Part shown: positions 22,873-32,372 of the stretch, piece by piece
Layout of the letters: every line of letters begins with the position of its first letter
How positions within the stretch are numbered: position 1 is the stretch's first letter
Assembly: GCA_021432635.1 (NCBI GenBank)
Contig: MU270134.1
Span: 1 to 64,000 of the forward strand
Source of the DNA: Thozetella sp. PMI_491
Taxonomy: Eukaryota > Ascomycota > Sordariomycetes > Chaetosphaeriales > Chaetosphaeriaceae
Direction: 5' to 3'
DNA length: 64,000 nt
Notes under the pieces: generated by a model
What the model was told of the DNA's origin: nothing
What the model saw: the letters and a program-made list of their open reading frames with translations, nothing else
The model's database searches: none
Program-made: the position numbers and the translations under genes

Positions 22873-24645
22873 TCATTGTACACTGAGAATATTCCCTGTC
22901 CATGTCGTCGTGTAAACGGAATCGGGCATGCGCCTAAGACTGGAAAACGCCACTCCAATGAGGCTCAGACGGGCGAGGCAGTACATGATGCCTGTTATGT
23001 AAATAATCGTGAGGTTAACTGGCTCACTAAAGAGGGCTGTTTGGGGGTATATGTTTGTCTTGGCTTCCTCAATGAGCCTCTTTGATCTGAAATTCGTCAG
23101 CTTGACCTTCTCATTCGGCCATTTCGGTGCAGAATTCCCGCTGAGAATGCCAACAAGCTTTCTGAAGAACTCGCGAAATGCATCCAATATCTCACTGGCC
23201 CAATTTCCCGTCTTTGCTTTCTTGTTGGGCTCCTTCATCTCGGAATTCCAGCTGAGGATGTCCACAAGCTTTGCGAAGTCCTTGCGAAATTTTTCACGTG
23301 TCATTGGAGGGTGGCTGTCTTGAAGCTCTCCACTGATAAAACCGAAGAGCTGCTCTTCAAGAAATTTTGAGTTGGTCGTTTTCTCCCCGAATATCTTCCG
23401 ATAATGCGTTTTGGGATGGTCGATTTGATCATAAGCGTCTTCTAACTGCTTTATTGCAGTCCGCACAGGTTCTTTATTGTCCGTATGCCAAAAGTACTCT
23501 CTCATCACGTACAAACAGTCACGCATGAATTCGCGGCTGTCTCCCGAGGGTCGGAGAATTTGGGAGAGCGGGATAGCAAGGAGGGCAAGCGGGGGTACGG
23601 TCGTGGATACCAGAGTCGCAGTTCTCCAAAGCACCTGCTCGGCGAGAGTCGGGAACTCGAAATTCCAAGCTATCGCGTGGAGGCTTCCAAATGCCGCTGT
23701 TAATACCGTCAACACATACAGAGCATAATGTGTTTTTTGTGGCGCAGCCTTCGGTATGTTATCGTTACAAATTCGAGCGAGCGGCTGGCTATCGTCCTCC
23801 GTCTTCGAGTTAGCCAGGACCTCCCATAATCTGTCAAATGTTCGTTCTCGAATATTAGGCGGTAACTCTCTTCCATCGGCTAATTGGACTCGGAGAGGCC
23901 TTCCCGCACCTTGTGGCTTGTACCAGTAGCATATGTAGGTGAGTACTCCGCAAATTGCGAATGCTAAGGTTAGCGTCTCGAGCTGGGAAAAGGCGAGATG
24001 TCTGGCTCGGCGAACGATGAGAGACAAAATTAACTGTGCGATCTGTATGGCGGCAATCGCCTTGGTGAAATAGTCCGACTTGCTCTTGTCGTTTAGGTCG
24101 TCTTTCGAAACCATGAGTGTTTCAACGCTTTCCCAGGAATCAGCGAAATGACGAGCAGTTAATAGATAGGTTTCAGTTTCGTCCTTTTGTATGTAAAAGC
24201 CTCCCATGTTTGCGAAGTAACAGTGTGTGAGCGTCCATTCGGTCTTTTGCTGTCCGCCGTCTGCAGCGGGATGGCCTCCGGCGGCCATCTCCTCGTCTCT
24301 AGAATTGCCAAGGAATCGCCGGCAGCCGCGAAGCCACCAGGGAGGACGGACAAGCCTCCTAGGCCTCTCTTGCTGTTTCAATAATTCTGCCATGTCGTCT
24401 ACGGCCATCACAAATTCGAGGATCGCGTGTGCCATCAGGAATTCGGGGAAGAATACGGTGAACACTGCCCACTTGCACTTCCGCACTAACTTTTCCCAAA
24501 ACTTGTCTTCCAGTCCTGGAACATTGAGGTGTTGAATACTCCACGTGCAGGTGAATATGGTAAAGAGAGAATTCTCGATGATGGCAAGTGTGCCGCGGCG
24601 GCTGGGGCTAGTTTGCCACCCAACGGCAATGTTGTCTTCGGCCAT
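22873..24645 (-). CDS. Polytopic fungal membrane protein of unknown function
   Basis: The open frame extends to 24912, but its first codon there is TTG. The ATG at 24645 gives 590 residues beginning MAEDNIAVGWQTSPSRRGTL, which fits the start of a widespread paralogous fungal family whose members begin with an extracellular segment and the hydrophobic block LFTIFTCTWSIQHLNVPG. About seven hydrophobic spans are visible (residues near 22-40, 58-82, 195-212, 222-242, 306-326, 340-362 and close to the C-terminus). The block SKDDLNDKSKSDYFTKAIAAIQI is the conserved centre of the family. No enzyme motif was seen. The gene is intact and intronless although it lies next to a RIP-damaged NLR relic. It is divergently transcribed from the ankyrin protein gene with 374 bp between starts, so the two may be co-regulated; a functional link is only a hypothesis. 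Confidence 0.75.
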   Translation of the reverse strand: MAEDNIAVGWQTSPSRRGTLAIIENSLFTIFTCTWSIQHLNVPGLEDKFWEKLVRKCKWAVFTVFFPEFLMAHAILEFVMAVDDMAELLKQQERPRRLVRPPWWLRGCRRFLGNSRDEEMAAGGHPAADGGQQKTEWTLTHCYFANMGGFYIQKDETETYLLTARHFADSWESVETLMVSKDDLNDKSKSDYFTKAIAAIQIAQLILSLIVRRARHLAFSQLETLTLAFAICGVLTYICYWYKPQGAGRPLRVQLADGRELPPNIRERTFDRLWEVLANSKTEDDSQPLARICNDNIPKAAPQKTHYALYVLTVLTAAFGSLHAIAWNFEFPTLAEQVLWRTATLVSTTVPPLALLAIPLSQILRPSGDSREFMRDCLYVMREYFWHTDNKEPVRTAIKQLEDAYDQIDHPKTHYRKIFGEKTTNSKFLEEQLFGFISGELQDSHPPMTREKFRKDFAKLVDILSWNSEMKEPNKKAKTGNWASEILDAFREFFRKLVGILSGNSAPKWPNEKVKLTNFRSKRLIEEAKTNIYPQTALFSEPVNLTIIYITGIMYCLARLSLIGVAFSSLRRMPDSVYTTTWTGNILSVQ

Positions 24646-25019
24646 GGCGAGAAAGACAAATATCAATATGGAGTGTTCTGGGCTGAGATATCTGATAGTG
24701 TTGTGTTTGGAGCCGTACTGATGCTGTAATTTAGTTGAGATGGAGGCAGGGAATTGAGGACGGCGGCAACCAGCACACTGATGGTTTTTGCACGTTGACT
24801 TTGTACGCCGCATGCCGACGTGGAAAGAGGAAAAGCCGCTCCGATTCGCAGGGGGACGCCACATCTGCGTGCCAACGTGGCAACCAGCCACTTGAAAGCC
24901 CGTCGGTGACAAACTTTCTTATTCTCGTGCTCTAGCTCAATTTGGACTGACTACGCCTCCGACTCCTCAAAACTTTCTTCGGCGGCTTTAATGGCCATTA
25001 CTTTAGCCATTGCCATAAG
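24646..25019. promoter_or_regulatory. Shared divergent promoter of membrane protein and ankyrin genes
   Basis: Only 374 bp separate the two start codons on opposite strands, so both promoters must lie here or overlap. The membrane-protein frame is open through most of it without an ATG in the expected place. No TATA box or known operator was identified. Confidence 0.45.
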
Positions 25020-26759
25020 ATGGAATCAGCCAACATACTCGCAATATTCAAACTCAAGTTAGAAAGCAAGACCGCCATACACGAGGCCGCTGCGAAGGGG
25101 GACCTCAATCAAGTGAAAGATTATGTTGTGCGTGTAGCCGATATCAACCATAAAGATCGTGATGGCAGGACGGCCTTACACTGGGCCGCGATCAGTGGTG
25201 ACCCAGAGGTGGTAGAAACACTCATCAATCATCAAATCGGAGTCAATAACGAGGACTACATGGGGAAAACGGCGCTGCACTACGCTGCACGACATAATAG
25301 CAAATGCGCCGTGGCAGCCTTGCTACAAGTCGCCGGAATAACCGTCAACGTGTGCGGTAAAGACGGCAGGACTCCACTGCACGAAGCGGTAGAAAGAGGT
25401 CACAGCAAAGTGGTACAGGAGTTGTGTTCGAAGGCTAACGTCGCCTCCTTTCCCGACTCTCGCAAACGAACGGCACTACACTGGGCAGCAGAGAATGGGG
25501 ACGAGGAGGTGGTGCAGACACTTCTTGCGAAGCAAGCTAAGGTCGACTTGCAAGATGATGATGGTCAGACCGCACTGCACAGGGCGGCGCGGAACGGCTA
25601 TACAAGAATAATTCAGATGCTTGTTGAGAAGCAAGCAAGTGTTTTAGCGACAAATAAAAAGGGAGAGTCTGCATTACACTCAGCAGCAAGGAATGGGAAA
25701 GAGGGGGCGGTGCGGATCCTTGTTGAGAATCACGCCGATGTTTCAGCGAAAAATAAGGAAGGGCGGACCGCATTGCACTTGGCGGCAGAGAATGGTCACC
25801 AGGCGGCAGCAATGCTTATGCTGAATAACGATAAACTTGAACATGAGCACCAGGAAAAGGCGCTGCTATTAAAAACAAAGCGTCCTACTGTCTCTGGGGA
25901 ACTGCTTTTCTGGGCCGCCGGAAGAGGATATGAAACCATCGTTGGGCTGCTGCTCGAGAAAGACGCCGACGTCAACATCAAGGGTGACGAAGGCCGGACA
26001 GCGCTGTGGTGGGCCGTCGAGAAGGGGCAAGAGGTCGTCATCGGGCTGTTGCTCGACAAGGGCGCTGATATTAACTCCAAGGATGACCACGGCCGGACGC
26101 CACTGTGGTGGGCCGCCGCGAACGGCCAGGAGGCCGTTCTCGGGCTTCTACTCGAGAGAGGCGCCGATGTCAACGCTAAGGATAATCGCGGCTGGACGCC
26201 GTTGTGGCGGGCCGCCGCGGAAGGGCACGAGGTTGTCATCGAGCAGCTGCTCAACAAAGGCGCCAATGTCAACGCCAAAGATGATCGCAGCTGGACGCCG
26301 TTGTGGTGGGCCGTCGCGAAAGGGCAGGTGGCTGTCGTTGGGCTGCTGCTCGAGAAAGGTGCTGATGTCAATGCCGAAGGCGACGGCTTAGCGCCGCTAA
26401 TGTATGCTGTCGCCAAGAAGCAAGAAGCTGTCGTCGGGCTGCTGCTCGAGAAAGGCGCCGATGTCAACACCAAGGGTGACGGCGGCCGGACAGCACTGTG
26501 GTGGGCCATCGAGATGGAGCTAGAAGCCGTCGTCAGGCTGCTGCTCGAGAAAGGCGCTGATATCAACGCCAAGGATGACGACGGCCGGACACCGCTGCGG
26601 CAGGCAATCGACAAAGGGCAGGAGGCCGTCGTCAGGCTTCTGCTTGAGAAGGGCGCGGATGTCAATGCTAAAGCTGACGACGGGGAAACACCGCTGTCGT
26701 TAGCCGCCAAAAATTCGCGCAAGGGAGTCTTTGAGCTATTGCAGACTCACCTACAATAG
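25020..26759 (+). CDS. Ankyrin-repeat protein, 17 repeats, no other domain
   Basis: An uninterrupted intronless frame of 579 residues consists almost wholly of 33-residue ankyrin repeats. Repeats 1-8 are of the TALHxAA type and diverged. After a degenerate eighth repeat with a 10-15 residue insert (EHEHQEKALLLKTKRP), repeats 9-16 are of an unusual TPLWWA type ending LLLEKGADVNAKDD, and are highly alike in DNA. The short C-terminal repeat ends LLQTHLQ. No NACHT, HET, HeLo, transmembrane or signal segment is present. Ankyrin arrays bind proteins. The near-identical C-terminal repeats resemble the concerted evolution seen in fungal NLR recognition repeats, so this could be a detached sensor or decoy, but that is inference. 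It is divergent from the polytopic membrane protein gene. Confidence 0.85.
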   Translation: MESANILAIFKLKLESKTAIHEAAAKGDLNQVKDYVVRVADINHKDRDGRTALHWAAISGDPEVVETLINHQIGVNNEDYMGKTALHYAARHNSKCAVAALLQVAGITVNVCGKDGRTPLHEAVERGHSKVVQELCSKANVASFPDSRKRTALHWAAENGDEEVVQTLLAKQAKVDLQDDDGQTALHRAARNGYTRIIQMLVEKQASVLATNKKGESALHSAARNGKEGAVRILVENHADVSAKNKEGRTALHLAAENGHQAAAMLMLNNDKLEHEHQEKALLLKTKRPTVSGELLFWAAGRGYETIVGLLLEKDADVNIKGDEGRTALWWAVEKGQEVVIGLLLDKGADINSKDDHGRTPLWWAAANGQEAVLGLLLERGADVNAKDNRGWTPLWRAAAEGHEVVIEQLLNKGANVNAKDDRSWTPLWWAVAKGQVAVVGLLLEKGADVNAEGDGLAPLMYAVAKKQEAVVGLLLEKGADVNTKGDGGRTALWWAIEMELEAVVRLLLEKGADINAKDDDGRTPLRQAIDKGQEAVVRLLLEKGADVNAKADDGETPLSLAAKNSRKGVFELLQTHLQ

Positions 26760-28027
26760 GACAAACATGTCTATTCCATTTCCTACCACTCTTACTGCCA
26801 TACCATCGCCAGTCTATCCATATTATCCTTCGGTCGTTGCCCTCGACGCTGGCGGCCTTGCCCTCACGCGACCTGCCGCCACCGATCTCGTGGCCAGTTC
26901 TCGACCTCGTCCCGCTGGGTATCACAGCAGTGATCACGCCACGGCCAAGACGAGTCGGCCGGTATACGTGCAGAAGGACGATGGCAACGAGGATGAGATT
27001 GTGCGGGACGTCGAGGCGGGCCTGCCACTTTTTCTGGTTTCCAGATTCGGATAGTTCAGCTGGGCGGTTACTCTGTCGATTTGGCATGGGTGGATAGATA
27101 AGAGTTGTCGCATGGAATATGCGAGATTCATTTGTATGTTCGTAGTCAGATTGCGATGCGTCGGCATTGTTGTTGCCATCCAGGAGCCGAACGGGAGACT
27201 GGAGTAATTGTGTATTGTGTCGTTAGCCTAACCCGGCCATGCCATTCAGCCAGAAGACACATTCGCCGTCGTGAGCAGCGCTCCGTGGCAGTGTCTGCTG
27301 AAAGATGTCGACCCTGGTGCCGGGATGGTAATTATCTGGTAGTGTCGGCGTCAGCGTAAGAGTCAAAAGTCGCACCTTCTGACAGGACAATTTCCTACTA
27401 AGCGTCGAGAAGCAATGCCCTTAAAAATAAGCGATAGCTCGAGCGAGGAGGCCACGTACGTCTGATTAACCTGCGTGCTCAAAAGAGATGGCGGCCCTAT
27501 ATCGTTCCAGCCTTCTAATTATAGCCAGTTACCTCCTTCAGCAGCCACACCATCCTCTTGTGTCTTATTCCCTCTTCCGGCTTGGCAGCCAAGTCGCTAA
27601 GCTACAGGCGGTGATCCACGAACCGCAGCACAGGTTCTGAGAAGCCTCGATTTCTACGTCATGCGGGTCGGCAAGGAGTTGTTCAACGTCTTTAAAGGTC
27701 ACAGTAAGCTTATCAGCCTTTTAAGACATAGCAAATGTCACGTGGGCAGACTTCAGATCAGTACGGTATACAGAGCACAGCAAGCCAACCTTAATAAATA
27801 AAAAAATCACCGCGATACCATTTACAGCTATAATCATGACTAACACGAAAGCGCTAAATATGGCGGGGATGGAAGAGGAGGAAGGATGGAGGGAAGGATG
27901 TAGCCTTTGGACGAGGCAGGCAGGGTAAACAGCCAGTTCTGCCTTTTTAAGCATTGCTCCCTAATGTAACTCCTAGCTACAAGTGGATCACGCATAGCCA
28001 CGCAAGCTACAGGCTTACGCCGCGGTC
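26760..28027. other. Gene-free DNA after the ankyrin gene
   Basis: A 107-codon frame overlaps the end of the ankyrin gene and has no family resemblance. The remainder is mixed, partly AT-rich sequence with short frames only. No transposase was seen although a transposon-like end follows at 28028-28076. Confidence 0.4.
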
Positions 28028-28076
28028 CTTAAAAATTTAGTTAAAAAACCAGCGACACATAATTCGCCTTCCACTG
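28028..28076 (-). mobile_element. Tc1/mariner-like terminal inverted repeat (right-type end)
   Basis: The sequence ends AATTCGCCTTCCACTG, followed by TA at 28077-28078. Its reverse complement matches the end at 18658 in 22 of the first 25 bases and both continue into T-rich DNA. The two ends face each other and enclose 9.4 kb holding the NACHT relic, the membrane protein gene and the ankyrin gene. Confidence 0.6.
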
Positions 28077-28133
28077 TACATTTTGAGTAGTTACAAGTGT
28101 CAGTAAGTGAAGCCCTCTTAATGAATTATATGA

Positions 28134-28156
28134 AAATCGTATTTCGCCTTCCACTA
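28134..28156 (-). mobile_element. Second right-type Tc1/mariner-like end
   Basis: The block ATTTCGCCTTCCACTA is followed by TA at 28157-28158, 80 bp outside the end at 28076 and in the same orientation. Its terminal base differs from the CAGT consensus. Two nested right ends suggest repeated insertion or a short non-autonomous copy (28079-28156). Confidence 0.45.
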
Positions 28157-28158
28157 TA

Positions 28159-30584
28159 CTGCTCCCGGACAGATAGCTGTGACGGGTTAATTGCCCCACT
28201 GTGTCTTTCCCCGGCCCTCGAGGGTGTGTGACTCATAGTCTTTTTGAAATCCAGAGGACGTAGGCAGCTAGGTGGAAGGGCGCGAAATGATGCTTTAGCA
28301 TTCTACAGGTGTGGGCGAACTGGGCAGTCACAGCGGCGCGGATTGCTGGATGAGGCATGGCCCGGCGTATAAGTCAGCACGGCCGGATCACCCGGGCAAG
28401 TAAGACCGTGCCTCTGGCCTTGGCATATGCTCCGATAAGGAATCTTCTTCAACTGTTTAATACAATAGAGGGTGACAGAGGTGACAGAGCTGCCTGCTGC
28501 TCCTAGGAGAGGCATTTCTAAGGGCTATGAGGGCATTATCTCATGGTTAAAGAAGTGATTCTCTAGCAAAGTCTCGGTAGAAGCAATGGCTGCCGCACAA
28601 AGCCCAAGTCACCGTCTTTGCATCTGAGTCGGGAGCGGGGAAGAGCCGGGCCCCCACAACCTTCGAGAATGCTGGGAAAGAAGGGCGCGGGGACTTTTCG
28701 ATGCCATCACCTTTATCTCCCGAGCATCGTCGATCTTGGTTCGATACCACGATCGCCTGCTCTGGTCGGCGAGCACGAGATACGCACTAGTCTAGCGGTC
28801 CCAGACATCAGCTCCGGGGGGCGGGGGCATCCAGAGGCATCGGATTCTTGCATCGCGCTGCGGCCCTACATCCCTGCCTCGGCGCGCGGGACCTTGAGCA
28901 TTTGTCCCGTCACCCGTGGCACCTACCGCCCGTGTTCCCGGGTCGGTCCCATCTCCTAATCTTGCACTGACTAATCCACAAACGAGAAACATTAAGGTTT
29001 CTGCTTGAATTGGATAGCGTAACCTTGGATCATCCCAGTCTTGCCGTCTGGAGCAGCGCACCACGCGAGTTGCATGTGCAATTCCTCTCGTTTCTTCCCC
29101 CAAGTCGTGCACGTCGGTTTGCCCTGCCTCATGGCACAAGCTGGTTGGGGCGGCGCTTGCCGTGGCTCCGGCCCCGGATTGGTTGTTCCCGGACCTTGAG
29201 TGGTCCTGGCACATTCCTCTATCTCTGGAGCTTTCTGCTCATGAATCATCTGCCGGTCCAGACCCTCCCACAGCACCTGAGCCTAGACAACCAACCATCA
29301 TCACCAAACACGCTCCGCCCAGGCCGTGGTGGATGGAACTCGTCCAGCCGGTCTGCCGAATGGAGCTGTGCAAAAATCCCAAGGAGGTGTGGCGCCGGCC
29401 TGGCTGGGTGGGAGACGCGAGGAAACCCTGGCAGAGAGAGCTTTTTCGTGCTGGCGGTGAAGCGCCATGTGGTGCTAGCCGTCCATTCTAGTGGCCTAGT
29501 GCCCTCTGCGGCATGCGCCATCAATGCGGGTCATGATCACGCAAGTTGGCGCAAACCTGCACCTCCCTCTCTCGCACCCTTGCCTGCAGCATTGCGAACC
29601 CTCGCATGCAGCATTCGGGCTTGATTTTCGGCCGCCTCGCTAGCCTATCGCGCTTCTCAGTAGTGCACCACCGAAACGGCTTCGATGCCAAGCGTGCCGT
29701 ATGGGTGAGCTGCGCCTGCAGGCAACCCGGTGGAGGTCCATATCTAATCTATCTAGCTCCTTCGGTAGCTTGTTATGGTGACAGGCACACGTACCCTCGA
29801 AGCGTGTGCCATGCCATCCGTCCTAGGGTGCAACCGGGAGACAAAGGAGGGGGCGATCGACTGGACCCCTAACCTTTCCCGACCTGGTGCGCATGTGCCG
29901 AGATCCCTGAGTTGGAGATAGCAGCACCTCCCCGCCACGCTCGCGCTCTTCGAGGCGACCGAGCCCGCGGAGGGACATTCGCTTGCCAACCGCGATCCTG
30001 AGATGGGACGTAGCTAAGGATCCGGTGTTTTAGTTTAGGGTCCAAAGGCCCCCAGCCCCTCCCACATGTGGCAATCTATATTCATATCAGGAAGATCCCT
30101 ACCCCTCTACTGCTCCCCTGATATTTACACTCTGCATCTCCCACCCGTTCCAACTTGTCTACGGGACAACTCGAGGCCCTTTCCCTCTTAGCCTCCCCCC
30201 CTCCTTGCCGAGCGGGCCCCATCCGATCTTCTCCGTCTCGGTCTCCGCATCATCGATCCGGCCGTCTCTCGGCGCGAATCAGAGCAAATTAACTCCGAGC
30301 TCTGCGGACTGATATGCCCCTTGCAGCTGTCTTCATCTGCTCCCCCATCCGCACCCCAAAGACCACCATTTCGTGGCTGTTTCGGCCCATCACCGTCTGA
30401 GAGATACCCCTAATCATGACGGGCTCCTGAACGCGTCGAGGTACTTCCAAAAGTGCCCGAAGTTTGCTCCGAGAGGTCTCCGAGGATTCGCGCCAGCCCA
30501 CCCGAGAGCTACCAGCCTTCGACCCGAGGGCCCTCCCCCAAACCGAAATTGACGGCCACCAGTGAGCCGAAACACACCGCAGAG
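28159..30584. other. Gene-free DNA and promoter of the SIS-domain gene
   Basis: No supportable gene was found. Frames of 90-204 codons between 28600 and 29870 overlap on both strands and are compositionally odd. From about 30050 the + strand becomes C/T-rich with a TATATTCATATC stretch near 30070-30090, suiting promoter and leader of the gene starting at 30585. Confidence 0.45.
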
Positions 30585-31862
30585 ATGGTTGAGAACCGTC
30601 CCGTGCAGACCAGCGCGGTCTATGTGCTCGGCCAGACCCCTTTCCCTGCCATACCGCCCCCGTCCCCGCCGTCGCCTATCACTCCACAGGCCACTGGTCT
30701 TTGCACTCCCATTGAGGAGCTCTGCCTGGACGAGTCTAGACCAGCTTCTCCTACTGGCTCCTCCACGGGATGGAACGCCTGCGATGAAAGGCTGGCCGGG
30801 GCCATCCACGTGCTTAGCACCGAGGCCGCTGCTCTCAACAGCTTGACACAGCTCTACTCCAAGGATCCCATCGCGCGAGACGGGTTCCACCGCGCCGTTG
30901 AAGCCATCACGCGCACTTGCAAGGCACACGATGGGACGGGCAACGGCAAACTGGTCATCATCGGCGTCGGCAAGTCTGGCCATATCGCCAAGAAGCTGGT
31001 GGCTACCTTTAATAGCCTTGCTATCCAGGCCACTTTCCTTCACCCGACCGAGGCACTGCACGGAGATCTTGGCCAAGTCGGTCCAAGCGACACTCTCCTC
31101 ATGATAACCTTCTCAGGGAAGACGCCGGAGCTGCTGCTGCTCCTCCCCCACTTGCACAAAGACCACCCCCTGATCCTGCTCACATCGCACACGCGGCCCG
31201 AGACGTGCGAGCTTATCAAGCACCGGTCTGACATAATTCTCCTCCCGGCGCCCATCCACGAATCGGAGACGGTCTCTTTTGGCGTCAGTGCACCCACCAC
31301 CTCGACCACGGCCGCCCTCGCCCTTGGCGATGCGGTCGCGCTCGTAGCCTCCCAAGAGCTCCACCCCAGTGTCAGCGCCGTCTTTGCCAAGAACCATCCC
31401 GGCGGCGCCATCGGTGCGGCCTTCAAGAAGCCCGCCGGGGTTGCCTATCTGTCCGTGCCCTGGGCCGATATCCCGGTCATATCTCCCTGTACCACCCAAC
31501 CTGCTCCGTCCTCAGCATCCCGAATCACGGGCGCAGATGTGCTGCGGGCCGGGTATGCCTCTCACTCGGGCTGGGTTCGGGTCCGGGACGGCGTGGTCTC
31601 GCCCAGCCAGATCCGAAGGCTCGCCTCAGGAGACCTTGCGCTCGCGGTGGAGGAACTCCCGTGGCTGGTGACCAGCTCCTGCGATTTCATCTCCATCTCG
31701 GCGGACGCGAGCTCTGCGCAGGCAGCCGATATGGTGCGAGGGATCCGGGATGGCCCGGATGAGGAACAGCAATGCGGAGGCGACAGCATCATCGCCGTGC
31801 TGGAGAAGGGCGAGCTGCGCGGCGTGTTAGAGGTGGGGACCTTTCTAGCGGAATGTGCTTGA
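30585..31862 (+). CDS. SIS-domain sugar-phosphate isomerase-like protein (KdsD/GutQ type)
   Basis: The frame opens at 30453 with a GTG, so the ATG at 30585 (MVENRPVQTS) is chosen; it gives 425 residues and no intron is needed. Residues 1-65 are Pro/Ser-rich. The SIS domain spans about 75-285: GKLVIIGVGKSGHIAKKL (sugar-phosphate loop), TFLHPTEALHGDLG, ITFSGKTPELL and KNHPGGAIG, whose His matches the catalytic-site His of arabinose-5-phosphate isomerases. The remaining C-terminal part sits where bacterial KdsD has two CBS domains and is only weakly like them. In bacteria KdsD interconverts ribulose-5-phosphate and arabinose-5-phosphate for Kdo synthesis. Fungi are not known to make Kdo, so the true substrate here is unknown. 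Confidence 0.85.
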   Translation: MVENRPVQTSAVYVLGQTPFPAIPPPSPPSPITPQATGLCTPIEELCLDESRPASPTGSSTGWNACDERLAGAIHVLSTEAAALNSLTQLYSKDPIARDGFHRAVEAITRTCKAHDGTGNGKLVIIGVGKSGHIAKKLVATFNSLAIQATFLHPTEALHGDLGQVGPSDTLLMITFSGKTPELLLLLPHLHKDHPLILLTSHTRPETCELIKHRSDIILLPAPIHESETVSFGVSAPTTSTTAALALGDAVALVASQELHPSVSAVFAKNHPGGAIGAAFKKPAGVAYLSVPWADIPVISPCTTQPAPSSASRITGADVLRAGYASHSGWVRVRDGVVSPSQIRRLASGDLALAVEELPWLVTSSCDFISISADASSAQAADMVRGIRDGPDEEQQCGGDSIIAVLEKGELRGVLEVGTFLAECA

Positions 31863-32372
31863 GGACTTCTTTGCAGAACCTACTGCTCGGTTCTAAGCGG
31901 TGATTGGGATCCCCGCTCATTCTTAGGGGAACATGCAACCTCTGCAATTGTACAAAGGCGTTCATGGATGGGACATTTTACTGGCTGGGGCGGGAGCCAT
32001 CGAGATATAAATACGCTCGTCCATCACAGCTTGGACATCATGTATGGGAGGGATAGACATATGGTTTTCCTGCAGGCCTCGTTTCTATACAGGCGGCGGC
32101 ACGAGTTGATTACATGGCCTTTGTGCCAATGAACGTTATGACCTAACGTCGAATAGAAGAGGTAGTGAACCTCTCGCTAAGCGTATGGTCTTCAGGACCA
32201 ACAATGTGAACTGGACAGAGTCGTGGTGGCGGGCCGAGGGGAGGGTATCAAATTGTGGTACCATTGCATGCGTCAAAAAGTCTATGGGACGATGCTTCTA
32301 ACCATTGGGGCGTCTAAAAGGAGCCAGGACAGAAAGCTCTGGCACTTGCCGTTGCGTCTGTGGAGACGCTGT
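31863..32372. other. Convergent intergenic region
   Basis: This contains the 3' UTRs of the SIS-domain gene (+) and the WKF-domain gene (-). No other feature was recognised; frames extending in from the right are antisense to the acidic C-terminus of the WKF protein. Confidence 0.5.

Noticed and set aside
25796-26722. 308-codon minus frame opposite the ankyrin gene
   Set aside because: Antisense shadow of the repeated ankyrin DNA, Ser/Pro-rich and periodic.
28725-28760. B-box-like GGTTCGATACC
   Set aside because: The flanking bases do not pair as a T stem and no A box lies at the right distance.
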